Source: Aliiglaciecola sp. 3_MG-2023 (GTDB lineage: Bacteria; Pseudomonadota; Gammaproteobacteria; Enterobacterales; Alteromonadaceae). From it: DNA of 64,000 nt. The stretch lies in NCBI RefSeq assembly GCF_030548205.1, contig NZ_JAUORV010000009.1, positions 124,001 through 188,000 on the forward strand. The letters run 5' to 3'. The position numbers and the translations under genes were made by a program. Shown piece by piece: positions 44,824-52,801 of this stretch (position 1 is its first letter; every line of letters begins with the position of its first letter). Under the pieces are notes generated by a model. It saw nothing but the letters and a program-made list of their open reading frames with translations. It was not told the origin of the DNA and did no database searches.

Positions 44824-46905
44824 TTAATCCAGCTCAACTTCTAGAAGCTTGTTGGTCTCTTCATCATCGTTTACCACTGATTCATCTAACAACGCTTGAT
44901 CTACAGACTCAATAGACATGTTGCCATCCCAAATTGAACCTTCAATGGAAGTTAATGCATCCCAAATGGAACCTTCAATCGATGATAAACCATCCCAAAG
45001 TGAACCTTCAATCGCTGTAGTACCATCCCATATGGACCCTTCAAGACTGGATAAGCCATCCCAAATCGATCCCTCAAGTGAGGTTGTTCCATCCCAAATC
45101 GAACCTTCTAACACTGAGAATCCGTCCCAGATGGAACCTTCGAGAATTGTCGAACCATCCCAGATTGAACCTTCAATAGCTGTAGTTCCGTCCCAAATTG
45201 AACCTTGAATTGAAGTAGAACCATCCCAAATCGAACCCTGAAGAGCTGTTTTTCCATCCCAGAGTGATCCTTCAATTGAACTTAACCCGTCCCAAATTGA
45301 ACCTTCAATTCTACTAGTAGAGTCCCAAATTGAACCTTCTATTGTACTGCTACCGTCCCAAATAGACCCTTCTGCTACAAATTCACCATTGTTAAGGGCT
45401 AATAACAACTGACCTTGCTCAGTCACACGAGCTGGGCCTTTGAAGTGTGCCACTCCATTGAGATCCGCTTCAAGATCTAAACCAACGTTGGCGCAACCAA
45501 AAGCGTCACTGGTCACCGCTTCATAGGCATTAATTAAGCCAGCACCTTGAGTGAAAGGTCCGTAATTTTCACCCGTAGAAGGGTCTATTACCGCTGTAGC
45601 GGAATCAATTAAGCGACATTTCACATCATCAGGGGACAAACGAGAGTTGTACTGCAGCATAAGTGCAATCGTACCCGTTACCACAGCTGCGGCTTGTGAA
45701 GTACCAGACACCAGGTGGTAATCCTCACCTGTTTCAGACTCTACAAAATTTTTGTTTTTCAACAAGCTTTTGTTCATTTTAGAAGCGATATGCCCACCAA
45801 AAGCAACAATTTCAGGTTTAACAAAGCCTTCTACTGAGGGGCCTTTTGATGAGAAGGTAGTCATACGATCATCGCTATAATCTTCAGGTGTATAACTATC
45901 TGTTAGTGCGCCAACAGTAATAATGTAAGGATTATTTCCAGGTACGGTCACAGTCGCATAATCCGAGCCTGTATTACCTACTGAAGTTACAACAACAATA
46001 CCTGCGTCCCATAAGCGCATTACTGCTTGGTTAATCGGGTCATTCCAATAGTTTGATTGTACACTTGCCCCCATAGATAAATTCAATACACGGATACGAT
46101 AGCGATTACGGTTCTGATAAATATAGTTTAATCCATCTAACACATCGGTATAGCTACCATTACCTGAAGCATCAAAGGCTTTAACTGACAACAAATACAC
46201 ATCCGGAGCAATACCGTTAAATTTACCTTCATCCGTTTTGAGACTACTGGCAATAATACCCGTAACATGGCTTCCGTGACCATTTTGATCATCGTTTAAA
46301 GCCCGTGTCTTTTTACTTTTAATTGCATCATACTTATAAAACGCGCGTGAACGTTCATATTGATTCTGTAATAGGTATTTACCTTGTTCGCCGCCCATTA
46401 ACGTGCCACTGTCTAAAACAGCAACTGTTACGCCCTTTCCAGTAATTCCCTTTTCATGTAATAAATCTGCCTGTGTTTGAGTTGCAATATTATTGTCGAT
46501 AGCGAATTTTTTTAATTGACCTGCAGCATTGGCTGAATTGCCATTCCCCATAGTCATCACGTTTCTATCTGCAGTAACCTGTATACCAGAAATACTGGCT
46601 AGTTCATCGGCCTGCTTAACAGATAAGTAGGCACTAATAGCATTGATAATTGGAAATTCTCGCGAAACTGCACCGCCGACGCGCTCAACTGCGGATACCA
46701 AAGCATCACGGCCCAACCCTTGTAATATGTAGGCTTGTTCTTTTGCTACGTTTTGGCTTACTACCATTTGTGGTGTACTGCCTGATTCAGTAAAGAAAGG
46801 CACACTGCTACTATTGGCTTGAGTTGTCAGCATCACTGCTGAAACACTGCTGATGAAGGAAAGGGCTCCAACTAACAATGTTTTCTTATCTGTAAAAAAA
46901 CTCAT
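44824..46905 (-). CDS. Secreted S8 (subtilisin-like) protease with 14 GSIWDG repeats
   Basis: From ATG at 46905 (GGAG 7 bases upstream; the in-frame ORF extends to 46980) the protein has 693 residues. An N-terminal signal sequence (SFISSVSAVMLTTQA) is followed by a propeptide-like region to about residue 140. The S8 triad is Asp165 (VAVLDSGT), His210 (NGHGSHVTG) and Ser403 (VSGTSQAAA), with Asn311 as the oxyanion residue, so it should be active. After the catalytic domain and a linker, residues 512-665 are 14 uninterrupted 11-residue repeats of the type EGSIWDGxTxI. An acidic tail of 28 residues follows. It is probably exported. It is divergent from a GspC-like gene, and a terminator follows it. 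Confidence 0.93.
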   Translation of the reverse strand: MSFFTDKKTLLVGALSFISSVSAVMLTTQANSSSVPFFTESGSTPQMVVSQNVAKEQAYILQGLGRDALVSAVERVGGAVSREFPIINAISAYLSVKQADELASISGIQVTADRNVMTMGNGNSANAAGQLKKFAIDNNIATQTQADLLHEKGITGKGVTVAVLDSGTLMGGEQGKYLLQNQYERSRAFYKYDAIKSKKTRALNDDQNGHGSHVTGIIASSLKTDEGKFNGIAPDVYLLSVKAFDASGNGSYTDVLDGLNYIYQNRNRYRIRVLNLSMGASVQSNYWNDPINQAVMRLWDAGIVVVTSVGNTGSDYATVTVPGNNPYIITVGALTDSYTPEDYSDDRMTTFSSKGPSVEGFVKPEIVAFGGHIASKMNKSLLKNKNFVESETGEDYHLVSGTSQAAAVVTGTIALMLQYNSRLSPDDVKCRLIDSATAVIDPSTGENYGPFTQGAGLINAYEAVTSDAFGCANVGLDLEADLNGVAHFKGPARVTEQGQLLLALNNGEFVAEGSIWDGSSTIEGSIWDSTSRIEGSIWDGLSSIEGSLWDGKTALQGSIWDGSTSIQGSIWDGTTAIEGSIWDGSTILEGSIWDGFSVLEGSIWDGTTSLEGSIWDGLSSLEGSIWDGTTAIEGSLWDGLSSIEGSIWDALTSIEGSIWDGNMSIESVDQALLDESVVNDDEETNKLLEVELD
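44911..45372 (-). repeat. 14 tandem 33-bp units coding for 11-residue GSIWDG repeats
   Basis: 462 bp, in frame and without gaps, code for 14 units. Each has the form (E/Q)GS(I/L)WD followed by five variable residues, mostly Gly or Ser/Thr with a final Ile or Leu. The Gly, Ser, Trp and Asp positions hold in all 14 units. The codons vary between units, so the array is under protein-level selection rather than a recent DNA expansion. Confidence 0.95.
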
Positions 46906-47028
46906 TTTATCACTCCACTTCGGATAAATTTTAATCTCTCCACACCTAAATGCACAATGTGTGCCAACTCTTAATTTCAAATTAACTTGTTGTATTTAAA
47001 TGATTTTTACAATCATCGACCAAAGACG

Positions 47029-47063
47029 ACTTAAAATATGAATAACCAACTTAAAATATGAAT
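47029..47063. repeat. Direct repeat in the S8 protease / GspC-like intergenic region
   Basis: The 15-mer ACTTAAAATATGAAT occurs at 47029-47043 and again at 47049-47063. The two copies are 20 bp apart, close to two helical turns, which is the spacing expected for a regulator bound twice to one face of DNA. It lies 124 bp upstream of the S8 start and about 310 bp upstream of the GspC-like start. The rest of the 464-bp region (46906-47369) is A+T-rich and shows no gene. Confidence 0.55.
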
Positions 47064-47369
47064 TAAAATAAAAACCAATGGTCATAATTTAAGTCACATA
47101 TATTAGTCTAATTAAATTACCTTTTCATTTTAGAAACTCAAAGTAACCTATGTTGTTTTGCGTAAACCTAGGTAGTGCGGTCAAACAAGATTGAAACTAT
47201 CCATGACTTAGCTAAATATCAGCAAAACCTGCTAGGTTGAGTGGTTTTAAGAAAAGAGCAGAAATGAACGTTAGTGGATTAAAACGAGGATTAAATTAAG
47301 CATTGAGAACAGGGCTAGTGATGGGTATCCTGCTGATATGACACAATATCAAACTCACGAGCTGACCCC

Positions 47370-48188
47370 ATGAGTAATAGTAAATTAATCCTCTCTTTCC
47401 TTTGCATTGCAATAGCCGTGTTGTGCTATGTCATGTTTGGTCCATCTGATCACGAACCAGTTGAACTTTCAGAGGAAGTCAAAGGTGAGTTGTTAAATAC
47501 ATCTGACAACTCCGATATGGAGCAGTTACCCAATGCTGAGACAGCAACACCCGAAGTCGATTTGCAAGGCTTACCAGCCAGTCCTCTGAATATTTCTTTA
47601 ATAGGAGTTGTGGCAAGTGATGAGGAAATGGAGGCCTCAGCAACCATCCAATCTCGTTTACAAGTTCGTACTTATTTTGTTAATGATCAAATCGCATACA
47701 CTAACGCAGTAATACAAGAAATTAGAAACGATAGGGTTATATTGTTAAATGAAGGGCAGCGAGAAGTATTATTACTCAGGGGCACGGTATCTGAAGAAAA
47801 TAATCTAGCAGCAAACACAAGCAAGAATCTGACTGAAGGATATGATCAAAATACTCACCCTCAGGACGTTGCCAAATCCATTGGTAACCGACCTAAACTA
47901 CTGGAGCATATCATCACTATTTCACCTTTTGATCGCAATGACCCATCTGCTGGTTTTAATGTGCTCCCAGGTTTGAATCCTAAACTATATCGAAACGCAA
48001 AATTTAAAGAAGGCGACGTACTACAAAAGATTAACGGTAACGATATTACCACTGATGAGGGGCTGGAGGCCGTTCAAACCTTATTACCCACAGCTCAAAC
48101 ACTCATGTTTAGTGTATTGCGGGGTGGTCAGGTGATTAGTTTGTATTTAGATATTCCCTCAGAAAACTTAAATATACAAAGAAATTAG
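47370..48188 (+). CDS. Solitary GspC-like type II secretion protein
   Basis: The 272-residue protein has a short cytoplasmic stub and one membrane helix (about 5-24), then an acidic linker. A homology-region (HR) domain typical of GspC lies at about 70-140 (SPLNISLIGVVASDEE ... NDRVILLNEGQREVLLL), and a C-terminal PDZ domain at about 185-265 (GFNVLPGLNPKLYRNAKFKEGDVLQKINGNDI in pieces). In the type II secretion system GspC links the inner-membrane platform to the secretin GspD and helps select substrates. No gspD or other gsp gene is nearby, so it is an orphan here. It is divergent from the S8 protease gene, a plausible substrate. Confidence 0.85.
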   Translation: MSNSKLILSFLCIAIAVLCYVMFGPSDHEPVELSEEVKGELLNTSDNSDMEQLPNAETATPEVDLQGLPASPLNISLIGVVASDEEMEASATIQSRLQVRTYFVNDQIAYTNAVIQEIRNDRVILLNEGQREVLLLRGTVSEENNLAANTSKNLTEGYDQNTHPQDVAKSIGNRPKLLEHIITISPFDRNDPSAGFNVLPGLNPKLYRNAKFKEGDVLQKINGNDITTDEGLEAVQTLLPTAQTLMFSVLRGGQVISLYLDIPSENLNIQRN

Positions 48189-48193
48189 AAGTT

Positions 48194-48399
48194 AAGGCTT
48201 ATCCCCCCCGTTAATGGGATAGAGCCCACACCTGTAGCACGGTCTTTAGGCCGTGAATTTGATATCAATAAATGCAGGGCTAAAGCCACCGCCTACAGAC
48301 CGTGGATGTTTTGAATTTGGTTACTTAGGAATTTAACTTTGAAGATAGAGCCTCAATAGAACGAGATGAAGGCTGATCCCCCGTTAATGGGATAGAGCC
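48194..48399. repeat. Imperfect direct repeats flanking a REP-like pair
   Basis: A motif of about 31-33 bases ending GTTAATGGGATAGAGCC occurs at 48194-48226 and at 48369-48399 in the same orientation. The copies differ by only a few bases and enclose 142 bp that includes an inverted REP-like pair. The arrangement lies between the GspC-like gene and the tRNA operon. Confidence 0.7.
48238..48304. repeat. Inverted pair of REP-like 23-bp units
   Basis: Unit A (48238-48260) reads CACGGTCTTTAGGCCGTG plus AATTT. Unit B (48282-48304), read on the minus strand, is CACGGTCTGTAGGCGGTG plus GCTTT. They agree at 19 of 23 positions, each is itself partly palindromic, and they are separated by 21 bp. This is the layout of REP/BIME elements. 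Other genomic copies would be needed to prove it. Confidence 0.6.
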
Positions 48400-48437
48400 T
48401 ACTATTTGAATAATACTGGGAGATAGATGACTAACAA

Positions 48438-48522
48438 TGGTGCGGAAGGAGAGACTTGAACTCTCACGCCGTGAAGCACTGGAACCTAAATCCAGCGTGT
48501 CTACCAATTCCACCACTTCCGC
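48438..48522 (-). tRNA. tRNA-Leu (anticodon TAG)
   Basis: The 85-nt class II tRNA has a long variable arm. The acceptor GCGGAAG pairs with CTTCCGC, the anticodon loop is TTTAGGT (anticodon TAG), the T arm contains GTTCAAGTC, and CCA is encoded. It is the last gene of the Pro-Arg-His-Leu operon. Confidence 0.97.
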
Positions 48523-48525
48523 AAG

Positions 48526-48602
48526 TGGGGTGGACGATGGGGTTTGAACCCACGACCACCGGAATCACAATCCGGGGCTCTACCAACTGAGCTACGTCCA
48601 CC
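48526..48602 (-). tRNA. tRNA-His (anticodon GTG)
   Basis: The 77-nt gene has the extra G(-1) that pairs with C73, as in all bacterial tRNA-His. Its anticodon loop is ATTGTGATT (anticodon GTG), and CCA is encoded. It lies 3 bp upstream of tRNA-Leu. Confidence 0.97.
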
Positions 48603-48738
48603 ACTGTGTTACTCTTTTTACACTAAATTATTTTTACTTGCCAGATAAATAACTATCTGCTTACTCTTTTCTACTTTTCTCAAATACACATTATTGAAAA
48701 GTATTCCCAGATATCAAATCCATATCCAACCGTTCCGC

Positions 48739-48815
48739 TGGCGCGTCCGGCAGGATTCGAACCTGCGACCACCCGCTTAGAAGGCGGGTGCTCTATCCAG
48801 CTGAGCTACGGACGC
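48739..48815 (-). tRNA. tRNA-Arg (anticodon TCT)
   Basis: The 77-nt gene has acceptor GCGTCCG / CGGACGC, D arm AGCTCAGCTGGATAGAGC, anticodon loop TTCTAAG (TCT, reading AGA/AGG) and encoded CCA. A 136-bp spacer without a gene separates it from tRNA-His. Confidence 0.97.
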
Positions 48816-48840
48816 TCTACGAATCTGAACAAGTAAAAAA

Positions 48841-48917
48841 TGGTCGGTGAGACAGGATTCGAACCTGCGACCCCTTGGACCCAAACCAAGTGCGCTACCA
48901 AGCTGCGCTACTCACCG
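48841..48917 (-). tRNA. tRNA-Pro (anticodon TGG)
   Basis: The 77-nt gene starts CGGTGAG and pairs with CTCACCG. Its anticodon loop is TTTGGGT (TGG), and CCA is encoded. It is the first gene of the operon. Confidence 0.97.
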
Positions 48918-48958
48918 AACAATCGTTGCGATAAAACCTCATCGCTTCGAGGGGGCGC

Positions 48959-48987
48959 ATATTACCCACTTGCCCCAACCTCGTCAA
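48959..48987 (-). promoter_or_regulatory. Promoter of the Pro-Arg-His-Leu tRNA operon
   Basis: On the minus strand TTGACG (48982-48987), 17 bp, TAATAT (48959-48964), then the discriminator GCGCCCCC. The G+C-rich discriminator is the mark of stringently controlled stable-RNA promoters. The predicted start is about 35 bp before tRNA-Pro. Confidence 0.85.
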
Positions 48988-49103
48988 ATACTTTTTTAGA
49001 GATTTTTTCTAACTGGCTAATTATGAAACAATTAGTTTATAAAATATGCTTTTTGACTGTCCAGTTTAAAAATAAAAAGCAATTCATTGTAGAATCGAAA
49101 AAA

Positions 49104-49364
49104 CTATTTTAATAACGCGTGATCTGCGGGTAATTTGTTTTTTATCCAGATGGCCAACCTATGCTTCATACTGAGTAAATCTTCTGAATCCTCTCCCAAG
49201 GAAGCAATTAATTTATCATTCACGAGTAGCCGGTAAATAATTTCAACTTTCTCTTTTTGGCCCATGGTTTCGCTAAAACCGTCAAAGCCCCGGTTCTTAG
49301 CATAGGTTTCCCCTACGCTAATGGCCATTTTAAGCAACTGCTGTTCATTTTTTATTTTTTTCAA
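49104..49364 (-). CDS. Small conserved protein, probably DUF5062 family
   Basis: The 86-residue soluble protein (MKKIKNEQQLLKMAISVGETYAK at the start) has no signal peptide or membrane helix. The pattern GETYAKNRGF ... KEKVEIIYRLLVNDKLI ... MKHRLAIWI resembles DUF5062 proteins of marine gammaproteobacteria, from memory. The start is TTG with AAGGA 8 bases upstream. The function is unknown. It lies downstream of the YgjV-like/GNAT gene in the same direction. Confidence 0.7.
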   Translation of the reverse strand: MKKIKNEQQLLKMAISVGETYAKNRGFDGFSETMGQKEKVEIIYRLLVNDKLIASLGEDSEDLLSMKHRLAIWIKNKLPADHALLK

Positions 49365-49431
49365 AAATAATTCCTTAACGCCAAAGCTCAGATATTCAGA
49401 TTGTTAAGATGGCTTATTCTGAGCTCTTGAT

Positions 49432-50058
49432 TCAATCAGGGTAAAACCATATCCCATTCTTCTTCGGGGAAAAACCCAATTGCTGCAAATAGTTTTCATG
49501 TTTTAGGCTGTCTGCCTTTGCAAAAACCGCCCCATAGCCAAACTGAGTCTTTAAACGTTGTCCCTGTCCCAAAACAAAATGACCAATTCGACAATCTCGA
49601 TAGGCGGGTATAACAAAATCAAAATCAACAATAAAATTATTATTTTCATCAGCATAGCCTGAAAGTAAACCCGCCACTTCCGTATTTTCCATCATAAAAT
49701 AATAACGACGTTGGGTTTGCTGCATTTTTTTGAAAAAACGCGGAAAGTGGAATTCAATATCTTGACGATGGTATTCAAGGAAAAAATCCACATAATTGGA
49801 GGGCATGCTCACTTCTAATACAGAGAAATGTTGCTCGGCTTGCATTAGCATTTTACGCAAATAGACAATATTGGTGATCGCAATAAAACCATTTAAGAAT
49901 GCCACAGGAGATGCCCCTATGATTATTCCATAGATGCAAAAGGAAGATGCGCCAAATAAATTGTACCAACGCAGCCTTACAATGGAATCTCGAGTAAGTG
50001 AAAACGCAATTAAAGCAGATGCACAGTAGCCAAAAATTTCTACGCCAGTGAGTTGCAA
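49432..50058 (-). CDS. YgjV-like membrane segment fused to GNAT-like acetyltransferase domain
   Basis: The 208-residue protein has about three hydrophobic helices in residues 5-70 (IFGYCASALIAFSL, FGASSFCIYGIIIGASPVAFL, FIAITNIVYL), which resemble the YgjV family of inner-membrane proteins. Residues about 80-208 look like a GNAT acetyltransferase (FMMENTEVAGLLSGY ... VIPAYRDCRIGHFVL ... LQQLGFSPKKNGIWFY), ending in the usual QLGF motif. The substrate is unknown. The start is TTG 50058 with AGGA 8 bases upstream. It is divergent from folD. Confidence 0.7.
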   Translation of the reverse strand: MQLTGVEIFGYCASALIAFSLTRDSIVRLRWYNLFGASSFCIYGIIIGASPVAFLNGFIAITNIVYLRKMLMQAEQHFSVLEVSMPSNYVDFFLEYHRQDIEFHFPRFFKKMQQTQRRYYFMMENTEVAGLLSGYADENNNFIVDFDFVIPAYRDCRIGHFVLGQGQRLKTQFGYGAVFAKADSLKHENYLQQLGFSPKKNGIWFYPD

Positions 50059-50266
50059 GGGTAATATCCTATTCTTGTAGTCGGTTTTAAAACCATTTCA
50101 ATTAAACATAGTTTGATTATACGTGAGTTCAACGGCAATTCCTGCTTATCTAAACAATAATTGCCGCCCACCTAACAACTAAGCATAATTAATATCAACT
50201 CACGATTGCTTGGCTTAGCAAGGTTATGGGACAATATGCACAATCGAAGTTATAAAAGCCAAACAC

Positions 50267-51121
50267 ATGCCAGCACAACTGATAAATGGAAAATCAATTG
50301 CCAAACAGGTAAGAGAAAATGTTGCTTCCCAAGTAGAAGCTATAACAGCGGCAGGAAAGAGACCTCCCGGCCTTGCAGTCATTAAAGTCGGTCATGATCC
50401 AGCTTCTGGTGTATACGTTGCCAATAAACGTAAAGCCTGTGATGAAGTGGGTTTTGTTGATAAGGCCCATGATTTACCAGCTAATATTACCCAGCAACAA
50501 CTGTTAGAGCTAGTTGACTCACTCAACCTGGATCCTCAAGTCGATGGAATTCTGGTGCAGTTGCCTCTTCCAGCGGGTTTAAATGCCGAAGAGGTATTAG
50601 AACGTATTCGTCCTGATAAAGATGTAGATGGATTCCACCCTTACAATATCGGTCGTTTAGTGCAACGTATGCCAGCCCTGAGGCCCTGCACACCAAAAGG
50701 TATAATGACCCTAATTGAATCAACTAAACGTCCAGCAAAAGGATTAGATGCGGTCATAGTAGGGGCATCAAATATCGTCGGGCGTCCTATGTCTCTTGAG
50801 CTACTGTTGGCGGGTTGTACAGTTACCACTTGTCATAAATTCACCCAAGATTTAAAAAGCCATGTAAAGCGTGCTGATATTCTAGTAGTCGCAGTAGGTA
50901 AAGCAGAATTTATTCCTGGTGATTGGATTAAACCTGGTGCGATTGTCATCGATGTGGGTATCAATCGACAAGCGGACGGCACCTTAGTGGGCGATGTGGA
51001 ATTCGACGTCGCTAAAGAGCATGCCGGATGGATTACCCCGGTTCCTGGCGGTGTGGGCCCAATGACTGTGGCGAGTTTAATTGAAAATACCTTAGAAGCA
51101 TATGTGAAGTACCGTAGCTAG
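50267..51121 (+). CDS. folD: Methylenetetrahydrofolate dehydrogenase / cyclohydrolase FolD
   Basis: FolD interconverts 5,10-methylene-, 5,10-methenyl- and 10-formyl-tetrahydrofolate in the cytoplasm. The 284-residue protein has [18 protein letters not shown] with the active-site Tyr and Lys, [26 protein letters not shown], the NADP-binding [11 protein letters not shown], and the C-terminal signature [11 protein letters not shown]. Length equals E. coli FolD (288). The gene overlaps the next gene by one base. Confidence 0.98.
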   Translation: MPAQLINGKSIAKQVRENVASQVEAITAAGKRPPGLAVIKVGHDPASGVYVANKRKACDEVGFVDKAHDLPANITQQQLLELVDSLNLDPQVDGILVQLPLPAGLNAEEVLERIRPDKDVDGFHPYNIGRLVQRMPALRPCTPKGIMTLIESTKRPAKGLDAVIVGASNIVGRPMSLELLLAGCTVTTCHKFTQDLKSHVKRADILVVAVGKAEFIPGDWIKPGAIVIDVGINRQADGTLVGDVEFDVAKEHAGWITPVPGGVGPMTVASLIENTLEAYVKYRS

Positions 51122-51684
51122 TGACGGACCTAGGTGAAGAGTTTGCTAACCAAGGGATTGAAGAAACCAAAGCCTGGTTAAATCAAGTGGTTATCGGCCT
51201 TAATTTTTGCCCGTTTGCCAAGCGCGAAGTGCTACGTAATTCGATTCGCTTCACCGATTGCGATACAAAAAAATCTAAAGAGGTGCTCAGCTCTTTTGCT
51301 CAAGAAGTGCTTTGTTTAGACAAAAATGCGCAAATTGAAACCACGTTAATGATACTTACTGGCGGCTTTAAGCAATTTTTTAGTTATCTAGACATAGTAG
51401 ATTTAACCCAGACCTGGTTAGATGAAAACGGCTATTCAGGTGTCTATCAAATTGCCAGCTTTCATCCTGATTATGTTTTTGAAGGGGAGCCTGAAAACTC
51501 CCCAGCAAATTACACTAATCGTTCACCCTACCCCATGTTGCACCTGCTTCGAGAAGAAGGCTTAGACAAAGCAATTCGCTCTTATAAAAACCCTGAACAA
51601 ATACCACAAAACAACATCAATAAAGCGCACAATATGGGTGAAACCGCACTGAAGGCATTGCTGTTATCCTGTATGAAACCCTAA
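51121..51684 (+). CDS. DUF1415 family protein
   Basis: The 187-residue cytosolic protein contains VVIGLNFCPFAKRE near the start and YQIASFHPDYVFEGEPENSPANYTNRSPYP (in pieces, near residues 110-140), which mark the DUF1415 family. The conserved Cys in NFCPFA suggests a redox or metal role, but the function is not known. The start GTG overlaps the folD stop (TAGTG), so it is probably translated from the same mRNA. Confidence 0.88.
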   Translation: MTDLGEEFANQGIEETKAWLNQVVIGLNFCPFAKREVLRNSIRFTDCDTKKSKEVLSSFAQEVLCLDKNAQIETTLMILTGGFKQFFSYLDIVDLTQTWLDENGYSGVYQIASFHPDYVFEGEPENSPANYTNRSPYPMLHLLREEGLDKAIRSYKNPEQIPQNNINKAHNMGETALKALLLSCMKP

Positions 51685-51784
51685 GTCTTTAGATGACCCA
51701 TTAAAATACAGCAAAATAACAAAGCCTCGACTTTTAGGGTTACGATTTCATTCTGAGTTTTGTTCGTCCCCCTTGCAAAATGCG

Positions 51785-52801
51785 CTATTGAGGCGACTCA
51801 CCTTCATCAATTGGAAATTCCTGGGGCTGTTGAATTTGAGTATTTTTGTCTTCGATGAAATCGTTGTACTCTTTTTGTATTTGCCCTGCAGAAAAGCTAG
51901 ACAACTGATAATTCACGTCATACCAGTACTTGCCCGCATCCCCCTCAAAGCGAGCGAAAGTGGCCCCCTCGACTGCCCACAGCCAGATATTAATTATCCT
52001 GCCATCTTCTAAACCAACTTCAAACGTAGCTGTCACCGACTGAGGATCAAATACAACCTCTTCTGCTATTTTCTCAAATTTCAGATTAACCAGGTTGTCT
52101 ACATAAGCACTTAAAATACTGTCATATTTAAGTTGCTCTTTTTCACCTATCTCGCTTAATTGGAACTCATCTTCTTGCTGGAAATCTTTGACAATTTCAA
52201 AACCTAAGTTCCCTTCACGGCGGACATAACTTATTTGCTTAGAGGAGATATCCAAAATAGGCTGCTTGAGCCAAGAATTTTGATCTGTTGGTAAGCTTAT
52301 GATGCGATCCAATAACCATGTTTGCTTTTCCCCCACTAATCGGACGTAGGAGCCCTGCCCTAAACTCGCCCGCAAGCCAATTAGGACCTGATAAGTTTGC
52401 GAGCCTACAGCTATTTTTACCAGTGTGGCTTGACTGTCTACTGCGTTTATATCTTGCAACCCCAAGCGTGCAAAGTTTTGACTCTTGGCGGTTTTGGCTT
52501 CAAATAGTACCGCTTTTGATAAACCATCCACCAGTTCAGATAAAGCCTCTTGTTGTAGTGGGTACTCACGTTCACGGACTGGCAGTATCGTTACCCACCC
52601 ATCGGCATCCTGACGAGCATCAACTAAGATTCCATTTGCATTGGCAAGATGAATTTTTTGAATCTTTTGTGCTTGTTTAGCCAGCTCAGGAAACAACTTC
52701 ACTTTTTCTCCAGAAGCTTGATTTTCCCCCATTGCTAAAAAGTAGATAGCCGCCACTAAAGCAGCAATAATAACCACTAACGACATCAATTGCTTATTCA
52801 T
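51785..52801 (-). CDS. DUF4340 protein of GldAFG-like ABC system
   Basis: From ATG 52801 the protein has 338 residues. It has a cytoplasmic stub, one membrane helix (LMSLVVIIAALVAAIYFLAM), then a periplasmic domain of the DUF4340 type (LANANGILVDARQDADGWV ... FEAKTAKSQNFARLGL ... RIISLPTDQNSWL). DUF4340 genes commonly follow gldG-like genes. The start overlaps the GldG-like 3' end by 8 bp, with GAGGG upstream. It is the last gene of the four-gene unit. Confidence 0.85.
   Translation of the reverse strand: MNKQLMSLVVIIAALVAAIYFLAMGENQASGEKVKLFPELAKQAQKIQKIHLANANGILVDARQDADGWVTILPVREREYPLQQEALSELVDGLSKAVLFEAKTAKSQNFARLGLQDINAVDSQATLVKIAVGSQTYQVLIGLRASLGQGSYVRLVGEKQTWLLDRIISLPTDQNSWLKQPILDISSKQISYVRREGNLGFEIVKDFQQEDEFQLSEIGEKEQLKYDSILSAYVDNLVNLKFEKIAEEVVFDPQSVTATFEVGLEDGRIINIWLWAVEGATFARFEGDAGKYWYDVNYQLSSFSAGQIQKEYNDFIEDKNTQIQQPQEFPIDEGESPQ

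Noticed and set aside
44918-45208. Plus-strand ORF coding for a Pro-Ser-Gln-rich repeat peptide
   Set aside because: It is the antisense image of the in-frame GSIWDG repeats of the S8 protease. The repeat period of 33 bp creates an open frame on the other strand.
44911-45372. Possible CRISPR array (33-bp period)
   Set aside because: The units are contiguous, diverged and in frame with the protease, with no spacers and no cas genes nearby.
48325-48516. Minus-strand ORF beginning MVELVDTLDLGSSA
   Set aside because: It is read from the tRNA-Leu gene. The same false peptide appears wherever this tRNA is translated.
48840-49112. Plus-strand ORF beginning MVGETGFEPATP
   Set aside because: It is the antisense reading of tRNA-Pro plus intergenic DNA, a well-known spurious protein in databases.
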